Shown: piece by piece, positions 25,142-32,343 of the stretch | Layout: each line of letters begins with the position of its first letter | How positions within the stretch are numbered: the stretch's first letter is position 1 | NCBI GenBank assembly: GCA_900544195.1 | Contig: UQUJ01000037.1 | Coordinates: forward strand, 1-32,343 | DNA: 32,343 bases | Direction: 5' to 3' | From: an uncultured Alistipes sp. | Lineage (GTDB): Bacteria > Bacteroidota > Bacteroidia > Bacteroidales > UBA932 | Notes under the pieces: model-generated | What the model was told of the DNA's origin: nothing | Database searches by the model: none | What the model saw: only the letters and a program-made list of their open reading frames with translations | Made by a program: the position numbers and the translations under genes

Positions 25142-26974
25142 TTGACCATATTATATTCAAACGCTTTGAGCGAGAAGGGTCTTACAGTCAGGGAGAAAAT
25201 CGCCCTGTTTCCACATTCCCCGGGGGTCTATCGTTACTACGATGCCTCGGGGAAGGTGATTTATGTGGGCAAGGCCAAGGATCTGCACAAGAGGGTGGCG
25301 CAGTACTTCGTGCCTCCGGAGAGGCTGAACGTGAAGACTCGGATCCTGGTCTCGAAGATCGCCGACGCGCAGTTCTCCGTTGTGGACTCCGAGGCCGACG
25401 CGCTGCTGCTGGAGAACAATCTCATCAAGCAGTACAAGCCTCGCTACAACATCCTGCTGAAGGACTCCAAGACCTATCCGTGGATCGTCATCACGAACGA
25501 CGACTTCCCGAAGGTCTTTCTCACCCGCCGCGTAGACAGGAAAAACGGAACCTATTTCGGACCGTACAGTTCGGTCTCGCACGCCAACTACCTTCTGGAG
25601 TTCTTCCGGAAGAACTACCCGCTGCGTTCCTGCAACCTGAAAATCACCGGCGACGCGATACTCCGGGGCAAATTCCGCCCGTGCCTTGACTTCCACATCG
25701 GCCGCTGCAAAGGCTGCTGTGTGGGTGCGGTCAGCAAGGAGGAATATTCATCCTACATCATCGAGATCACCCGTCTGCTGAAAGGCGGCGTGAATGAGAT
25801 AATCCGTGAATATGAGGCCGGGATGAAGCGTGCGGCCTCGGAGCTTCGTTTCGAGGAGGCGCAGGTCTGCAAGAACCGTATCGAGTCTCTGAAGAAACAT
25901 TATTCACATTCGATAATCTCCTCTGCCGCGGACACTTCCTGCGATGTGTTCTCGCTGGTATTCGATGGCCAGGAGGCTTTCGGGAACTTCCTGCGGGTCC
26001 GTGGCGGATCTGTCATCCAGTCGCTGAACCTTGGATTCAGGATGAACATCGAGGAGGAACAGTCCTCGGTACTCAGTACGTTCATCGCGGAGATCGAATC
26101 CAAGTTCGGCGCCTTGGCGAAAGAGGTCATCGTGCCGTTCAAGCCGGATGTGGAGATTGACGGCATCGACTTCCGCATCCCGGCGCGTGGCGACAAACTT
26201 TCCCTTCTCGAACTGAGCGTCAAGAATGCCAAGGAATATCTCTTCAACTCCATCAAGCAGAGGGAGCACACCGATCCTGACGAATATCGCAGGATGGTTC
26301 TTGAGGACTTGCGCAAGGCCTTGGGAATGAAGGAGCTTCCGACCCACATCGAGTGCTTCGACAACTCCAACATCCAGGGGACCAATCCGGTGGCTTCCTG
26401 TGTGGTTTTCCGAGACGGAGTGCCGTCCAGGAAGGATTACCGTAAGTTCAAGATCAAGACGGTCATCGGGGCCAATGACTTCGCTTCGATGAAGGAGGTC
26501 GTCAACCGCCGTTACTCCCGGATGCTCGTGGAGGCTCCGGACGACCTGCCGCAGCTGGTGGTGATCGATGGCGGAGAAGGCCAGCTGGAGTTCGCCCGCC
26601 AGGCTCTCGCCGAATTGGGCTTGATGGACAGACTGATGGTCATCGGCCTTGCCAAGCGTATGGAACTTGTGATCAGGGTGAACGACCCTTACCCTTTGTT
26701 CTTGGACCGTAACTCCCGGGCGCTGAAAGTCCTGATGCAGATCCGTGACGAAGCCCACCGCTTCGGCATCACCTTCCACCGCAGCCTCAGGAGCAAAGCC
26801 CAGATCCAGAGTGCTTTGAGGGAGATCAAAGGTGTCGGGGAGCAGACCGAGAAACGCCTTCTGATGCACTACGGCTCTGTCGCCCGCATCGCAGCCGCCC
26901 CCATCGAAGACCTCTCCAAACTCGTTTCCCCATCCCTCGCCGCCGAGATTCTCAAGGCACTTGACCAGTCTTGA
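25142..26974 (+). CDS. uvrC: UvrABC excinuclease subunit C, TTG start
   Basis: UvrC makes both incisions around DNA lesions in nucleotide excision repair, in complex with UvrB. The 610-residue protein has the GIY-YIG nuclease (about 25-105, PGVYRYY and VIYVGKAK), a zinc-type cysteine cluster (CLDFHIGRCKGCC), the UVR motif (about 225-255, ASELRFEEAQVCKNRIE), the RNase H-like nuclease with its acidic/His residues in ECFDNSN, VVIDGGEGQ and DEAHRFGITFHR, and C-terminal helix-hairpin-helix motifs (EIKGVGEQTEKRLL). No ATG or GTG exists between the preceding stop codon at 25127-25129 and the conserved domain, so translation most likely begins at the TTG at 25142, or at the TTG at 25166. It sits 12 bases after the tlpA-like gene. 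Confidence 0.95.
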   Translation: MTILYSNALSEKGLTVREKIALFPHSPGVYRYYDASGKVIYVGKAKDLHKRVAQYFVPPERLNVKTRILVSKIADAQFSVVDSEADALLLENNLIKQYKPRYNILLKDSKTYPWIVITNDDFPKVFLTRRVDRKNGTYFGPYSSVSHANYLLEFFRKNYPLRSCNLKITGDAILRGKFRPCLDFHIGRCKGCCVGAVSKEEYSSYIIEITRLLKGGVNEIIREYEAGMKRAASELRFEEAQVCKNRIESLKKHYSHSIISSAADTSCDVFSLVFDGQEAFGNFLRVRGGSVIQSLNLGFRMNIEEEQSSVLSTFIAEIESKFGALAKEVIVPFKPDVEIDGIDFRIPARGDKLSLLELSVKNAKEYLFNSIKQREHTDPDEYRRMVLEDLRKALGMKELPTHIECFDNSNIQGTNPVASCVVFRDGVPSRKDYRKFKIKTVIGANDFASMKEVVNRRYSRMLVEAPDDLPQLVVIDGGEGQLEFARQALAELGLMDRLMVIGLAKRMELVIRVNDPYPLFLDRNSRALKVLMQIRDEAHRFGITFHRSLRSKAQIQSALREIKGVGEQTEKRLLMHYGSVARIAAAPIEDLSKLVSPSLAAEILKALDQS

Positions 26975-27217
26975 CCCAATACATTGAATCGTCTGCGACA
27001 CACGCGTGATCTTCGCGCGTGATTCGCCCCCTTCTTGCACACCACCTTGCTCCTTGTGAACACCTCGTGAGCCAGATCAGCCTTTTTGCTCACAACAAGG
27101 CCTTTATGGGGACCTTCGTGAGCGGAAGAGCCTGATCTGTGCACGGTACACTTTTCTACTTCTCGGCGCGAATTTTCCGTGCTTTTCGCGTCTGCTACAA
27201 AAATTTTTTCTTTTTAT
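26975..27217. other. Intergenic region without a gene; several short inverted repeats
   Basis: No convincing coding sequence is present. CACGCG (27001-27006) and CGCGTG (27016-27021) can form a hairpin after uvrC but no T-tract follows. CAGATCAG (27073-27080) and CTGATCTG (27132-27139) form a spaced inverted repeat, and GTGAGC/GCTCAC (27067-27072 and 27088-27093) lie inside it. The right-hand end turns A/T-rich before the AAA ATPase promoter. The region may hold a weak uvrC terminator; nothing more can be supported. Confidence 0.4.
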
Positions 27218-27293
27218 GGAATAAATGCGTTATTGGCTTCCATATTTTTCGGAATAAATGTATATTTGTCTATGTAAAATTTCGGAATAAATG
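27218..27293 (+). repeat. Three direct repeats of GGAATAAATG at exact 33-bp spacing
   Basis: Identical 10-mers occur at 27218-27227, 27251-27260 and 27284-27293, each start 33 bp after the last, so all lie on nearly the same face of the DNA. T-rich sequence precedes each copy (TTTTTAT, TTTTTC, AATTTC). The middle copy directly abuts the candidate -7 element and the third lies just past the expected transcription start, which is the geometry of operator sites. The sequences between copies are unrelated. Confidence 0.85.
27261..27268 (+). promoter_or_regulatory. Candidate -7 element of the AAA ATPase gene
   Basis: TATATTTG matches TAnnTTTG exactly. A TTGG at 27233-27236 is a possible -33 element, with a spacer of about 25 bp, a few bases longer than ideal. 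Transcription would start near 27275, 27 bases before the ATG at 27302, leaving the third GGAATAAATG repeat inside the leader. Confidence 0.5.
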
Positions 27294-27301
27294 TGTGAGA
27301 T

Positions 27302-28663
27302 ATGCTTGATCGTAAGATTTCCAAACAAATAGAAAACCAGCTAAAGTCTGGCGGCGATAAGATGCTTGTTGTCGATGGTGCGAGACAAATCGGGAAGTCG
27401 TTCATTATCCGTGAGATCGGAAGCCGGATGTTCCCGAACTTCATTGAGATTAACATGGAGAAAGACAAGCAGGGTGACAGGCTGTTTGCGGAAGCCAAGA
27501 CAACCGAGAACTTCTATCTTGCATTGAGTGTTGTCGCAGGGGACAGAATGTCCGACAAGAAATCAACGCTCGTGTTCATCGATGAGATCCAGGCCTATGA
27601 CCACCTGCTTACCTTGGTTAAGTTTCTTATGGAAGATGGGCGCTTTACCTACATAGCAAGCGGATCTCTGCTCGGGGTCACATTGAAGAAGACACAATCC
27701 ATCCCGGTAGGAAGCATAACTCCTTTGCATATGTATCCACTTGATTTCGAGGAATTTCTTTGGGCCAACGGTGTAGGGCGACTCGTTATAGAAGACTTGC
27801 GTCGGTGCTTTGAAGAGAGGGTCTCGCCTAACGAATCCATACATAGGAAAATGTTGGACTTGTTCAGGAAGTATCTTCTTGTGGGCGGTCTTCCTGATGC
27901 TGTGAATACTTATGTGAAGGAGCATAACATCGTCAAAGTGCGCGATGTGCACAGGGAAATTCTGGAACTCTATGGTCTTGACGCTTCAAAATACGAAAAG
28001 GAGTCATCGCGTAAGCTTAAGATTCTACGAATATATGAAATGATTCCGTCAAATCTTGAAAACAAGAAGAAGCGTGTCAAGGTCAAGGACATCGAAGGAA
28101 AAAAAGGTAAACGAACCAGTGACTATCAGGACGAGTTCGACTACCTTGTGTCTTCCGGGGTCGCGTTGGAGGTGGATGCCATAAGCCAGCCTGCTTATCC
28201 GCTCAGACAGAATGCCGGGAAGAATCTTCTCAAATTGTATCTTAATGACTGTGGCTTGTTTACAGGAATACTATATGGCAACGACATCAGGCCGGTTCTT
28301 GAAGACATCCGCTCTGTCAATCTTGGTTCGGTTTACGAGACTGTTGTCGCCCAAGAACTGAAGGCGCACGGATTTGACCTGTACTATTATGATAACAAGA
28401 AAAACGGTGAGGTGGACTATCTGATTGATGATGTGAGGAATATGTCATCAATACCGCTTGAGGTAAAATCAGGAAAAGACTACACGACGCATAGTGCTCT
28501 TGACAGATTTGTGGCCAACAGAGATTATGCGATCCGGCAGGCGTGTGTGTTGTCCAATGGATCAAAGGTTTTTGAAAAAGATGGCATCACATATTTCCCG
28601 ATATATTTTGTGATGTTTTTCAACCATGATCTTGACATGCCTGAGGAAGATTATATATTCTGA
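27302..28663 (+). CDS. AAA-family ATPase with DUF4143 nuclease-like C-terminus
   Basis: This 453-residue protein has a P-loop ATPase domain (about 1-210) with Walker A GARQIGKS (26-33) and Walker B LVFIDEIQ (90-97, Asp94-Glu95), a winged-helix-like middle part (about 230-300), and a C-terminal DUF4143 domain with a PD-(D/E)xK-like pattern: GEVDYLI (Glu370, Asp372) and LEVKSG (Glu387, Lys389). Such single-gene ATPases are common and numerous in Bacteroidales. Their function is not established; links to mobile DNA, toxin-antitoxin-like behaviour or DNA processing have been suggested by analogy only. It stands alone between uvrC and the fimbrillin operon, with its own promoter overlapped by a 33-bp-spaced repeat array that suggests autoregulation or a dedicated regulator. 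All key ATPase residues are present, so it is probably active. Confidence 0.85.
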   Translation: MLDRKISKQIENQLKSGGDKMLVVDGARQIGKSFIIREIGSRMFPNFIEINMEKDKQGDRLFAEAKTTENFYLALSVVAGDRMSDKKSTLVFIDEIQAYDHLLTLVKFLMEDGRFTYIASGSLLGVTLKKTQSIPVGSITPLHMYPLDFEEFLWANGVGRLVIEDLRRCFEERVSPNESIHRKMLDLFRKYLLVGGLPDAVNTYVKEHNIVKVRDVHREILELYGLDASKYEKESSRKLKILRIYEMIPSNLENKKKRVKVKDIEGKKGKRTSDYQDEFDYLVSSGVALEVDAISQPAYPLRQNAGKNLLKLYLNDCGLFTGILYGNDIRPVLEDIRSVNLGSVYETVVAQELKAHGFDLYYYDNKKNGEVDYLIDDVRNMSSIPLEVKSGKDYTTHSALDRFVANRDYAIRQACVLSNGSKVFEKDGITYFPIYFVMFFNHDLDMPEEDYIF

Positions 28664-28742
28664 TTACCATTTTAATTCCGCCAACAGGTTTAATTACTTG
28701 ATTTGTTGTCTTTAATGAGCACCAGTCTTGACAATGTCCGGC
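28664..28742. other. Short intergenic gap between convergent genes
   Basis: This A/T-rich gap separates the AAA ATPase (plus) from the GLUG remnant (minus). I see no clear hairpin with a T-tract, so the terminator of the ATPase gene is not identified. Confidence 0.3.
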
Positions 28743-28960
28743 TTACTGCTTCCTCAAGGTAGGCAATGCTCCGATAAGTTCGTAACGCCACTCTGAACCT
28801 GCGTTCTGCAAGGCGGTGTCAATGTGCCGTCGAACCAGCAAGCGATGATACGGCCATAATTTGAATTGGCTATACCACCACTATATGCATTAAGTTTTCC
28901 TGTTACAGAGCAGGCAATGATTTCGCCATAATTTTGGTTCACTTCGCGGGATATTGTCAT
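28743..28960 (-). pseudogene. Frameshifted 3' remnant of a GLUG-repeat surface protein
   Basis: From 28960 the minus strand reads two GLUG-like units (NYGEIIACSVTGKL then GGIANSNYGRIIACWFDGTL), as in Bacteroidales surface adhesins. That frame then degenerates to an unlikely tail and stops at 28754. In the neighbouring frame the sequence continues from about 28826 as IDTALQNAGSEWRYELIGAL then PTLRKQ and a TAA at 28743, closely resembling the usual end of such proteins (an A-G-S-x-W-R-Y segment then L-P-T-L). A single-frame shift near 28821-28830 joins the two parts. The rest of the gene, including any signal peptide, is missing; a terminator hairpin lies directly upstream. Sequencing error could explain the shift but not the missing 5' part. 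Confidence 0.7.
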
Positions 28961-28965
28961 TTGTT

Positions 28966-28983
28966 AAAAAGCGGCTTCGCCGC
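28966..28983 (-). terminator. Terminator hairpin after the fimbrillin operon
   Basis: On the minus strand GCGGC-GAA-GCCGC (28983-28971) forms a compact perfect hairpin followed by TTTTT (28970-28966). It lies 84 bases after the stop codon of the fimbrillin gene at 29067 and ends its transcript before the GLUG remnant. A second imperfect stem, around AGCCAAG/CTTGGGCT (29008-29026), lies between. Confidence 0.7.
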
Positions 28984-29058
28984 AAATCAACTGCAAACAG
29001 AGTGCAAAGCCAAGCTCGCTTGGGCTATGCCGAGGTGCAGCGTTGATTATTCAATAGA

Positions 29059-29075
29059 TAAATAGGTCAGAAAGC
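29059..29075. repeat. 17-bp repeat at the 3' end of the fimbrillin genes, copy 1
   Basis: TAAATAGGTCAGAAAGC covers the stop codon and last codons of the gene at 29067. An identical copy (30660-30676) covers the end of the upstream gene. Both are preceded by TTCAATRGATAAATAG-like sequence. The repeat supports origin of the two genes by tandem duplication. Confidence 0.8.
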
Positions 29076-30623
29076 CAAGCACGCACGCACCGCATAGTCT
29101 TTTAACTTATGGTCGTAGGCCATGATGCCGTAGTGCATGCTCAAGTAGTAAGCGAAGCTCGCAGGATAGTAGCTGTACTCCGAACTCGACCAATACCAGT
29201 CTTTCCATCCATCACCTCCGGCGTTTTGGACACTCCTCAGTATGACATCCCTGTGATTGAGCCAATACTGGCATTGTCCGCCGGAAGGAAGAAACCAACC
29301 GCTGGTATTGGCAGGTGCCTGATATTGTGCTTCGTATCCTGTCGTGGCATGATAGGCGGCAGGGAATGTGTTTTGAAGATTCCCGCTGGCTTTAGTTACG
29401 ATGGTCTGCGTGCTGCTGTAGCCGTTGAAACCGGTAGCCTGATTTCTGTCACAACCTACCTCGGTTCCATGACTTCCCCATTGGCAGCCGCCATGGGCAT
29501 CACGGAGAGCAAGCACATAGCCGTGGACTTCCATCGGGGTGATGCCGCCTTTCGATGTATAAGTACAGTCGTCAGTCCAGTCGCCTTCTGTGTCGCGCCC
29601 TGCTTTCAACACAATGCCGATACAGTTATCGCTCTCTGTCGGAGCGAGTTCCTTGGGAATAATGTACCAGCCCGAGGCATTGCCGGAAGAGCAGAAGTAG
29701 TCGCCTATTTGCATGGTATAAGGAATTGTTAAAGGCGTGGCAGTGCCGCCGTCTATCTTGTAGGTCTTGTAGCTGCCGGCAGCGGCGGAAGGGGTGAAAG
29801 TGAACTCCCTTGAGCCGCCGGCATAGCTGCCGGTGATTTCCGGTGCGGTGGCGGTGGGGTTCACTATATAATGGTAGCTGCCGTCAGTCATACGGCAAGG
29901 TTTGGCATCGCTACCGGTGAAGTCGGCGGAGGGCGGCACGGTGTAGTCGGGTATGGCAGAGCCGCCGGTGTTAGTAAACACATACTTCGTGTCGGGCAGC
30001 TCGATAACTGCGAGTGCCATGCGGTGCGCCATGGAGAACGAGAGCTTCAGGGTACTGCCGTCCTTGGTAGCCGTGCCGGTGGCGGTCATCAGGTCGGAGG
30101 CGGTGTAGCCCTCTGCATATTTGCTCTGGTCGGCTTTTGGTATCCAGCCGGTGATAAGCTGGGCGAAGAAAACGGCATCATCTGTGGCGGATGCTGCCAT
30201 GATTTTGTATGCCATGTAGGAGTCATTCCGATAAGGGTAATAGAGGTAGTATGCCTCACCGTTGAAGCCGTCGGTAAGGGTCACGCCCGCTTCGGGCTGC
30301 CAGGTCAGAGTGCCGTCCGTGGCAGCGGTGGCGGTCAGCTTCACATTGGCATAGGCCAGCTCCCCGCCGCGCACGATGTAGAGTCCGCACTCGTCGCCTG
30401 CGGTAAATTCAGTGGTGTAGCCGTTTTCTGCGGCGCGGGTCTGCGGTACGCCGGCAGGGCTACCGTCATCGCGATCGGCCGGGGCATAGCCGCCATCGGT
30501 CACGGTGATGGCAAGCGTCTGTGTGCCGTCCGCTCCAACTCCCGGCAACTCCTCCTGCTCGCACGAGGCGGCAAGCAGCACCACTGCCGCCACCCAAATG
30601 GTATGTAATAGATTCCGTCTCAT
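29067..30623 (-). CDS. Fimbrillin-family lipoprotein (type V pilus-like)
   Basis: The start is the ATG at 30623 (518 residues); the upstream in-frame codon at 30638 is TTG. The signal ends LAASC (Cys about 21), followed by an acidic stretch and PQTRAAE, the arginine-containing segment that fimbrillins of the FimA/Mfa1 type keep before the first pilin strand. A two-domain beta-sandwich core follows, including the YYLYYPYRND segment common in Mfa-like proteins. The C-terminal region has GWFLPSGGQCQYWL and DWYWSSSEYS and ends YAVRACLAF, a module often seen in Bacteroidales cell-surface proteins. It probably serves as a pilus subunit or tip adhesin after lipidation and outer-membrane transport. 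It is the last gene before the terminator, 44 bases after its paralogue. Codons are richer in GCC/CCG/GGC than in the PUL. Confidence 0.8.
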   Translation of the reverse strand: MRRNLLHTIWVAAVVLLAASCEQEELPGVGADGTQTLAITVTDGGYAPADRDDGSPAGVPQTRAAENGYTTEFTAGDECGLYIVRGGELAYANVKLTATAATDGTLTWQPEAGVTLTDGFNGEAYYLYYPYRNDSYMAYKIMAASATDDAVFFAQLITGWIPKADQSKYAEGYTASDLMTATGTATKDGSTLKLSFSMAHRMALAVIELPDTKYVFTNTGGSAIPDYTVPPSADFTGSDAKPCRMTDGSYHYIVNPTATAPEITGSYAGGSREFTFTPSAAAGSYKTYKIDGGTATPLTIPYTMQIGDYFCSSGNASGWYIIPKELAPTESDNCIGIVLKAGRDTEGDWTDDCTYTSKGGITPMEVHGYVLALRDAHGGCQWGSHGTEVGCDRNQATGFNGYSSTQTIVTKASGNLQNTFPAAYHATTGYEAQYQAPANTSGWFLPSGGQCQYWLNHRDVILRSVQNAGGDGWKDWYWSSSEYSYYPASFAYYLSMHYGIMAYDHKLKDYAVRACLAF

Positions 30624-30659
30624 ATATCTTCTGTTCAATGGATAAATAGATTAAATAGG

Positions 30660-30676
30660 TAAATAGGTCAGAAAGC
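30660..30676. repeat. 17-bp repeat at the 3' end of the fimbrillin genes, copy 2
   Basis: Identical to 29059-29075 and likewise covers the stop codon (TGA, minus strand, 30668-30670) of a fimbrillin gene. Just to its left, three ATAAATAG/TTAAATAGG-type units occur about 10 bp apart (30640-30665), between the two genes. Confidence 0.8.
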
Positions 30677-32343
30677 ACACACAGCCCTCACCCTGTACGT
30701 GTTGTAGTACTTACTGACGCTGAGCACATTGGAATTGCGGAAGTTCACGATGAAGGCGTGGGAGAGAAAGCCTCCGAACTCCGAAGAAGACCAGTAATAA
30801 TAGTTATAAGCAAAGGTTCCACCATCGGCAGCGGTGAGGGAATTATTGACAATGTCACGGGTATCAGTATAACTTGGGTCCTCCCAATAACGCCCAATAT
30901 TATCCACATCCTTGTAGCAGAGGATATGCAACTCTTTGGGCGATGGAAGAAACCAGCCGGTACTGTTGGAAGGGGATGGATTATTGGTCTCAAATCCGGC
31001 AAGAGCATCTACGGGCAGGACAACGTGATTTTCTTTGCCGGGTGTACTCCTGCAATACTCATTATAGGCACGAAGTATCAATGTGTTCTGATAACCGAGG
31101 ATAAAATTGATAGGGTGACTGGAACCATCGTTGGAGGCAATGGGCTTGAAGAGGCTTTTATCATAAGCAGGATTGAAAGCATCTCCCCTCTGGAAATTTA
31201 ACACGGCCTCGTACTGGCCGCCTTGCCACTTCATTTCAGCGGAAACATCTTTCAGCGAAACGGCCAGGCCGTGGGTACAATTCGGATGGGCTTTTGCCAT
31301 CACCTCGTCGCTTTGCAGGCTGGCTTGAGTTTGTCTGTTGGGGTCTTTTTTCTCAGGAACCCAAAAGACCACACCGGCAATCCTTTTTTTCACCTCTTCA
31401 GAAAGCGTCATGCTCTCCGTCATCTCAAGCAACTTGCCGTCTGTGGTAATAAAATCGCCCACCTTGGCGGTGGAAAGATCGGTCTTGAATACGATACTTT
31501 CAACCGTCTCCTCGCCGCCGTCAGCCCATTCACCGATGGTGCAACCCTCTAACGTCAGGCCGGTGGTGTTCACCTTAACGATATATTTATAGCGGTTGCC
31601 CGCCTCTAATACGACGTTGTTCTGCGGGCGGAAGTAGAAGGTGCCGCTGCCGAGTTCCACCTTGACGAACGGCTTGCCTGCCGCAACGGTCTGCGGGGCG
31701 GTCAGTGCCTCGTAGGTGTTGCCGCTTGCGTTGTAGGTCTTGATGGCGGTCGGGTTGCCGTTATCGGCGGACAGGCTCACGAGGCTCACCGTGGCACCGG
31801 CGACGCTCGTGAATCCCGTGCCGGGCTTCAGTTCGATTGTCACGCGTGCCGTGCGGTGGGTAAATTCAAGAGTCGGGTTGTTAAATTCCACCTTCCGGTT
31901 CTCAGCAGAGATGAAGTCGCTGTTCTGGAAGTCAGCCAATTTGCTTTGGTCTTCGGCCACCTTCACGGCAGGCATCTGTGTGATGTCGGCATTGTTGAAG
32001 GGCCACCATGCCGATACGGTAATCGGGTCGCGGCTGGTCCAGTAGTACGGGTCGTTCTCGCGTGAAAGCGTGGCACTCTTGAAATCGGTAGAAGCCGTTA
32101 CGGTGTATTCCTTTACCGCATCGCCCATCTTGAGTGCCACGGAAGTGACGCCCTGCCAGTCGCCGTCCACAGCGGCACGGGTGGAATGGGCTGCCAGCGG
32201 CGTTGCTTCTACGGACAGTCCGGTGGCACGGATGACGACGGGGTATTCACCTTCGGGCAGACGGTTATCGCCAGCAAGTTCGTCCTGCGTGCAGGCGGCG
32301 AGGGCGAACAGCAGTGCGGTGGCTGCGGGGATAAATAATCTAT
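30668..32343 (-). CDS. Fimbrillin-family lipoprotein, 5' end cut by the window edge
   Basis: The frame is open from the right edge (first whole codon at 32341), so the start lies just outside. The first visible residues, RLFIPAATALLFALAAC, are the end of a lipoprotein signal, so only one to a few codons are missing; the GTG at 32170 is not the start. The mature part opens TQDELAGD and contains STRAAVDGDWQ, followed by the fimbrillin-like domain (WWPFNNADI, a two-domain beta core, and FYFRPQNNVVL). The C-terminal module matches the next gene: GWFLPSPKELHIL, NYYYWSSSEFG and a final YRVRAVCAF. This resembles Mfa-like pilus components with a distinct tip region. About 558 residues are visible. 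Further operon genes are expected beyond the window. Confidence 0.8.
   Translation of the reverse strand, partial: RLFIPAATALLFALAACTQDELAGDNRLPEGEYPVVIRATGLSVEATPLAAHSTRAAVDGDWQGVTSVALKMGDAVKEYTVTASTDFKSATLSRENDPYYWTSRDPITVSAWWPFNNADITQMPAVKVAEDQSKLADFQNSDFISAENRKVEFNNPTLEFTHRTARVTIELKPGTGFTSVAGATVSLVSLSADNGNPTAIKTYNASGNTYEALTAPQTVAAGKPFVKVELGSGTFYFRPQNNVVLEAGNRYKYIVKVNTTGLTLEGCTIGEWADGGEETVESIVFKTDLSTAKVGDFITTDGKLLEMTESMTLSEEVKKRIAGVVFWVPEKKDPNRQTQASLQSDEVMAKAHPNCTHGLAVSLKDVSAEMKWQGGQYEAVLNFQRGDAFNPAYDKSLFKPIASNDGSSHPINFILGYQNTLILRAYNEYCRSTPGKENHVVLPVDALAGFETNNPSPSNSTGWFLPSPKELHILCYKDVDNIGRYWEDPSYTDTRDIVNNSLTAADGGTFAYNYYYWSSSEFGGFLSHAFIVNFRNSNVLSVSKYYNTYRVRAVCAF

Noticed and set aside
27001..27021. 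Rho-independent terminator after uvrC
   Set aside because: A 6-bp hairpin is present but is followed by mixed sequence without a T-tract.
25904..27040. 378-codon minus-strand frame over uvrC
   Set aside because: Uninterrupted only because uvrC codon bias avoids stops in that frame; it shows no domain or signal and runs across conserved UvrC domains.
27218..27293. Possible short CRISPR array
   Set aside because: The repeated unit is only 10 bp, there are three copies, no cas gene is nearby, and the copies lie over a promoter. Operator sites explain them better.
28754..28960. Intact small protein of 68 residues
   Set aside because: The last third makes no sense in this frame, whereas the neighbouring frame restores a typical GLUG-protein ending, so it is a broken remnant.
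1..32343. tRNA, rRNA, insertion sequences, integrases or complete CRISPR arrays
   Set aside because: None was recognised on either strand by reading; no transposase or integrase frame is present.

Overview
The window is chromosomal DNA from a Bacteroidales bacterium. The evidence is a SusC/SusD pair, a hybrid two-component regulator with an AraC output domain, many lipoprotein signal peptides, fimbrillin-type lipoproteins, the menaquinone genes menA and menG, and TAnnTTTG promoter -7 elements. Base composition is near 50% G+C, which would suit a Rikenellaceae- or Cryptobacteroides-like lineage better than Bacteroides itself. Genus cannot be fixed from the sequence.

Layout. (1) 87-1334: a histidine-decarboxylase-like PLP enzyme that carries an N-terminal export signal, convergent with the regulator. 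(2) 1367-22040: a complete polysaccharide utilization locus (PUL). A divergent HTCS-type regulator (minus strand) faces susC, susD, a three-repeat DUF1735 surface lipoprotein, two tandem M60-like zinc metallopeptidase lipoproteins, a GH97 alpha-galactosidase, a sialate-O-acetylesterase-like SGNH esterase, an unassigned six-hairpin glycosidase and a GH110 alpha-1,3-galactosidase. A terminator follows at about 22.1 kb. (3) 22161-23916: menA-menG on the minus strand, with a repeat-encoded insertion in MenG. (4) 24053-26974: a TlpA-like thioredoxin lipoprotein and uvrC on the plus strand, sharing a divergent promoter region with menA. (5) 27302-28663: an AAA ATPase/DUF4143 gene preceded by three copies of a 10-bp element spaced exactly 33 bp apart. 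(6) 28743-32343: the minus-strand end of a fimbrillin operon: two tandem fimbrillin-like lipoproteins (one cut by the window edge), a terminator, and a frameshifted remnant of a GLUG-repeat protein.

How the genes work together. The PUL content points to a host O-glycoprotein such as mucin carrying terminal alpha-galactose (blood group B or alpha-Gal type). M60-like proteases would cut the glycoprotein, the esterase would remove O-acetyl groups, GH110 and GH97 would remove alpha-galactose, and SusCD would import the products. The substrate is inferred, not shown.

Most unusual points: the HTCS regulator has lost the phospho-acceptor histidine and has no room for an ATPase domain, yet its reading frame is intact; the decarboxylase appears to be exported; MenG has an alanine/proline/lysine-rich insertion built from 24-bp repeats; and the AAA ATPase has an operator-like repeat array across its promoter.
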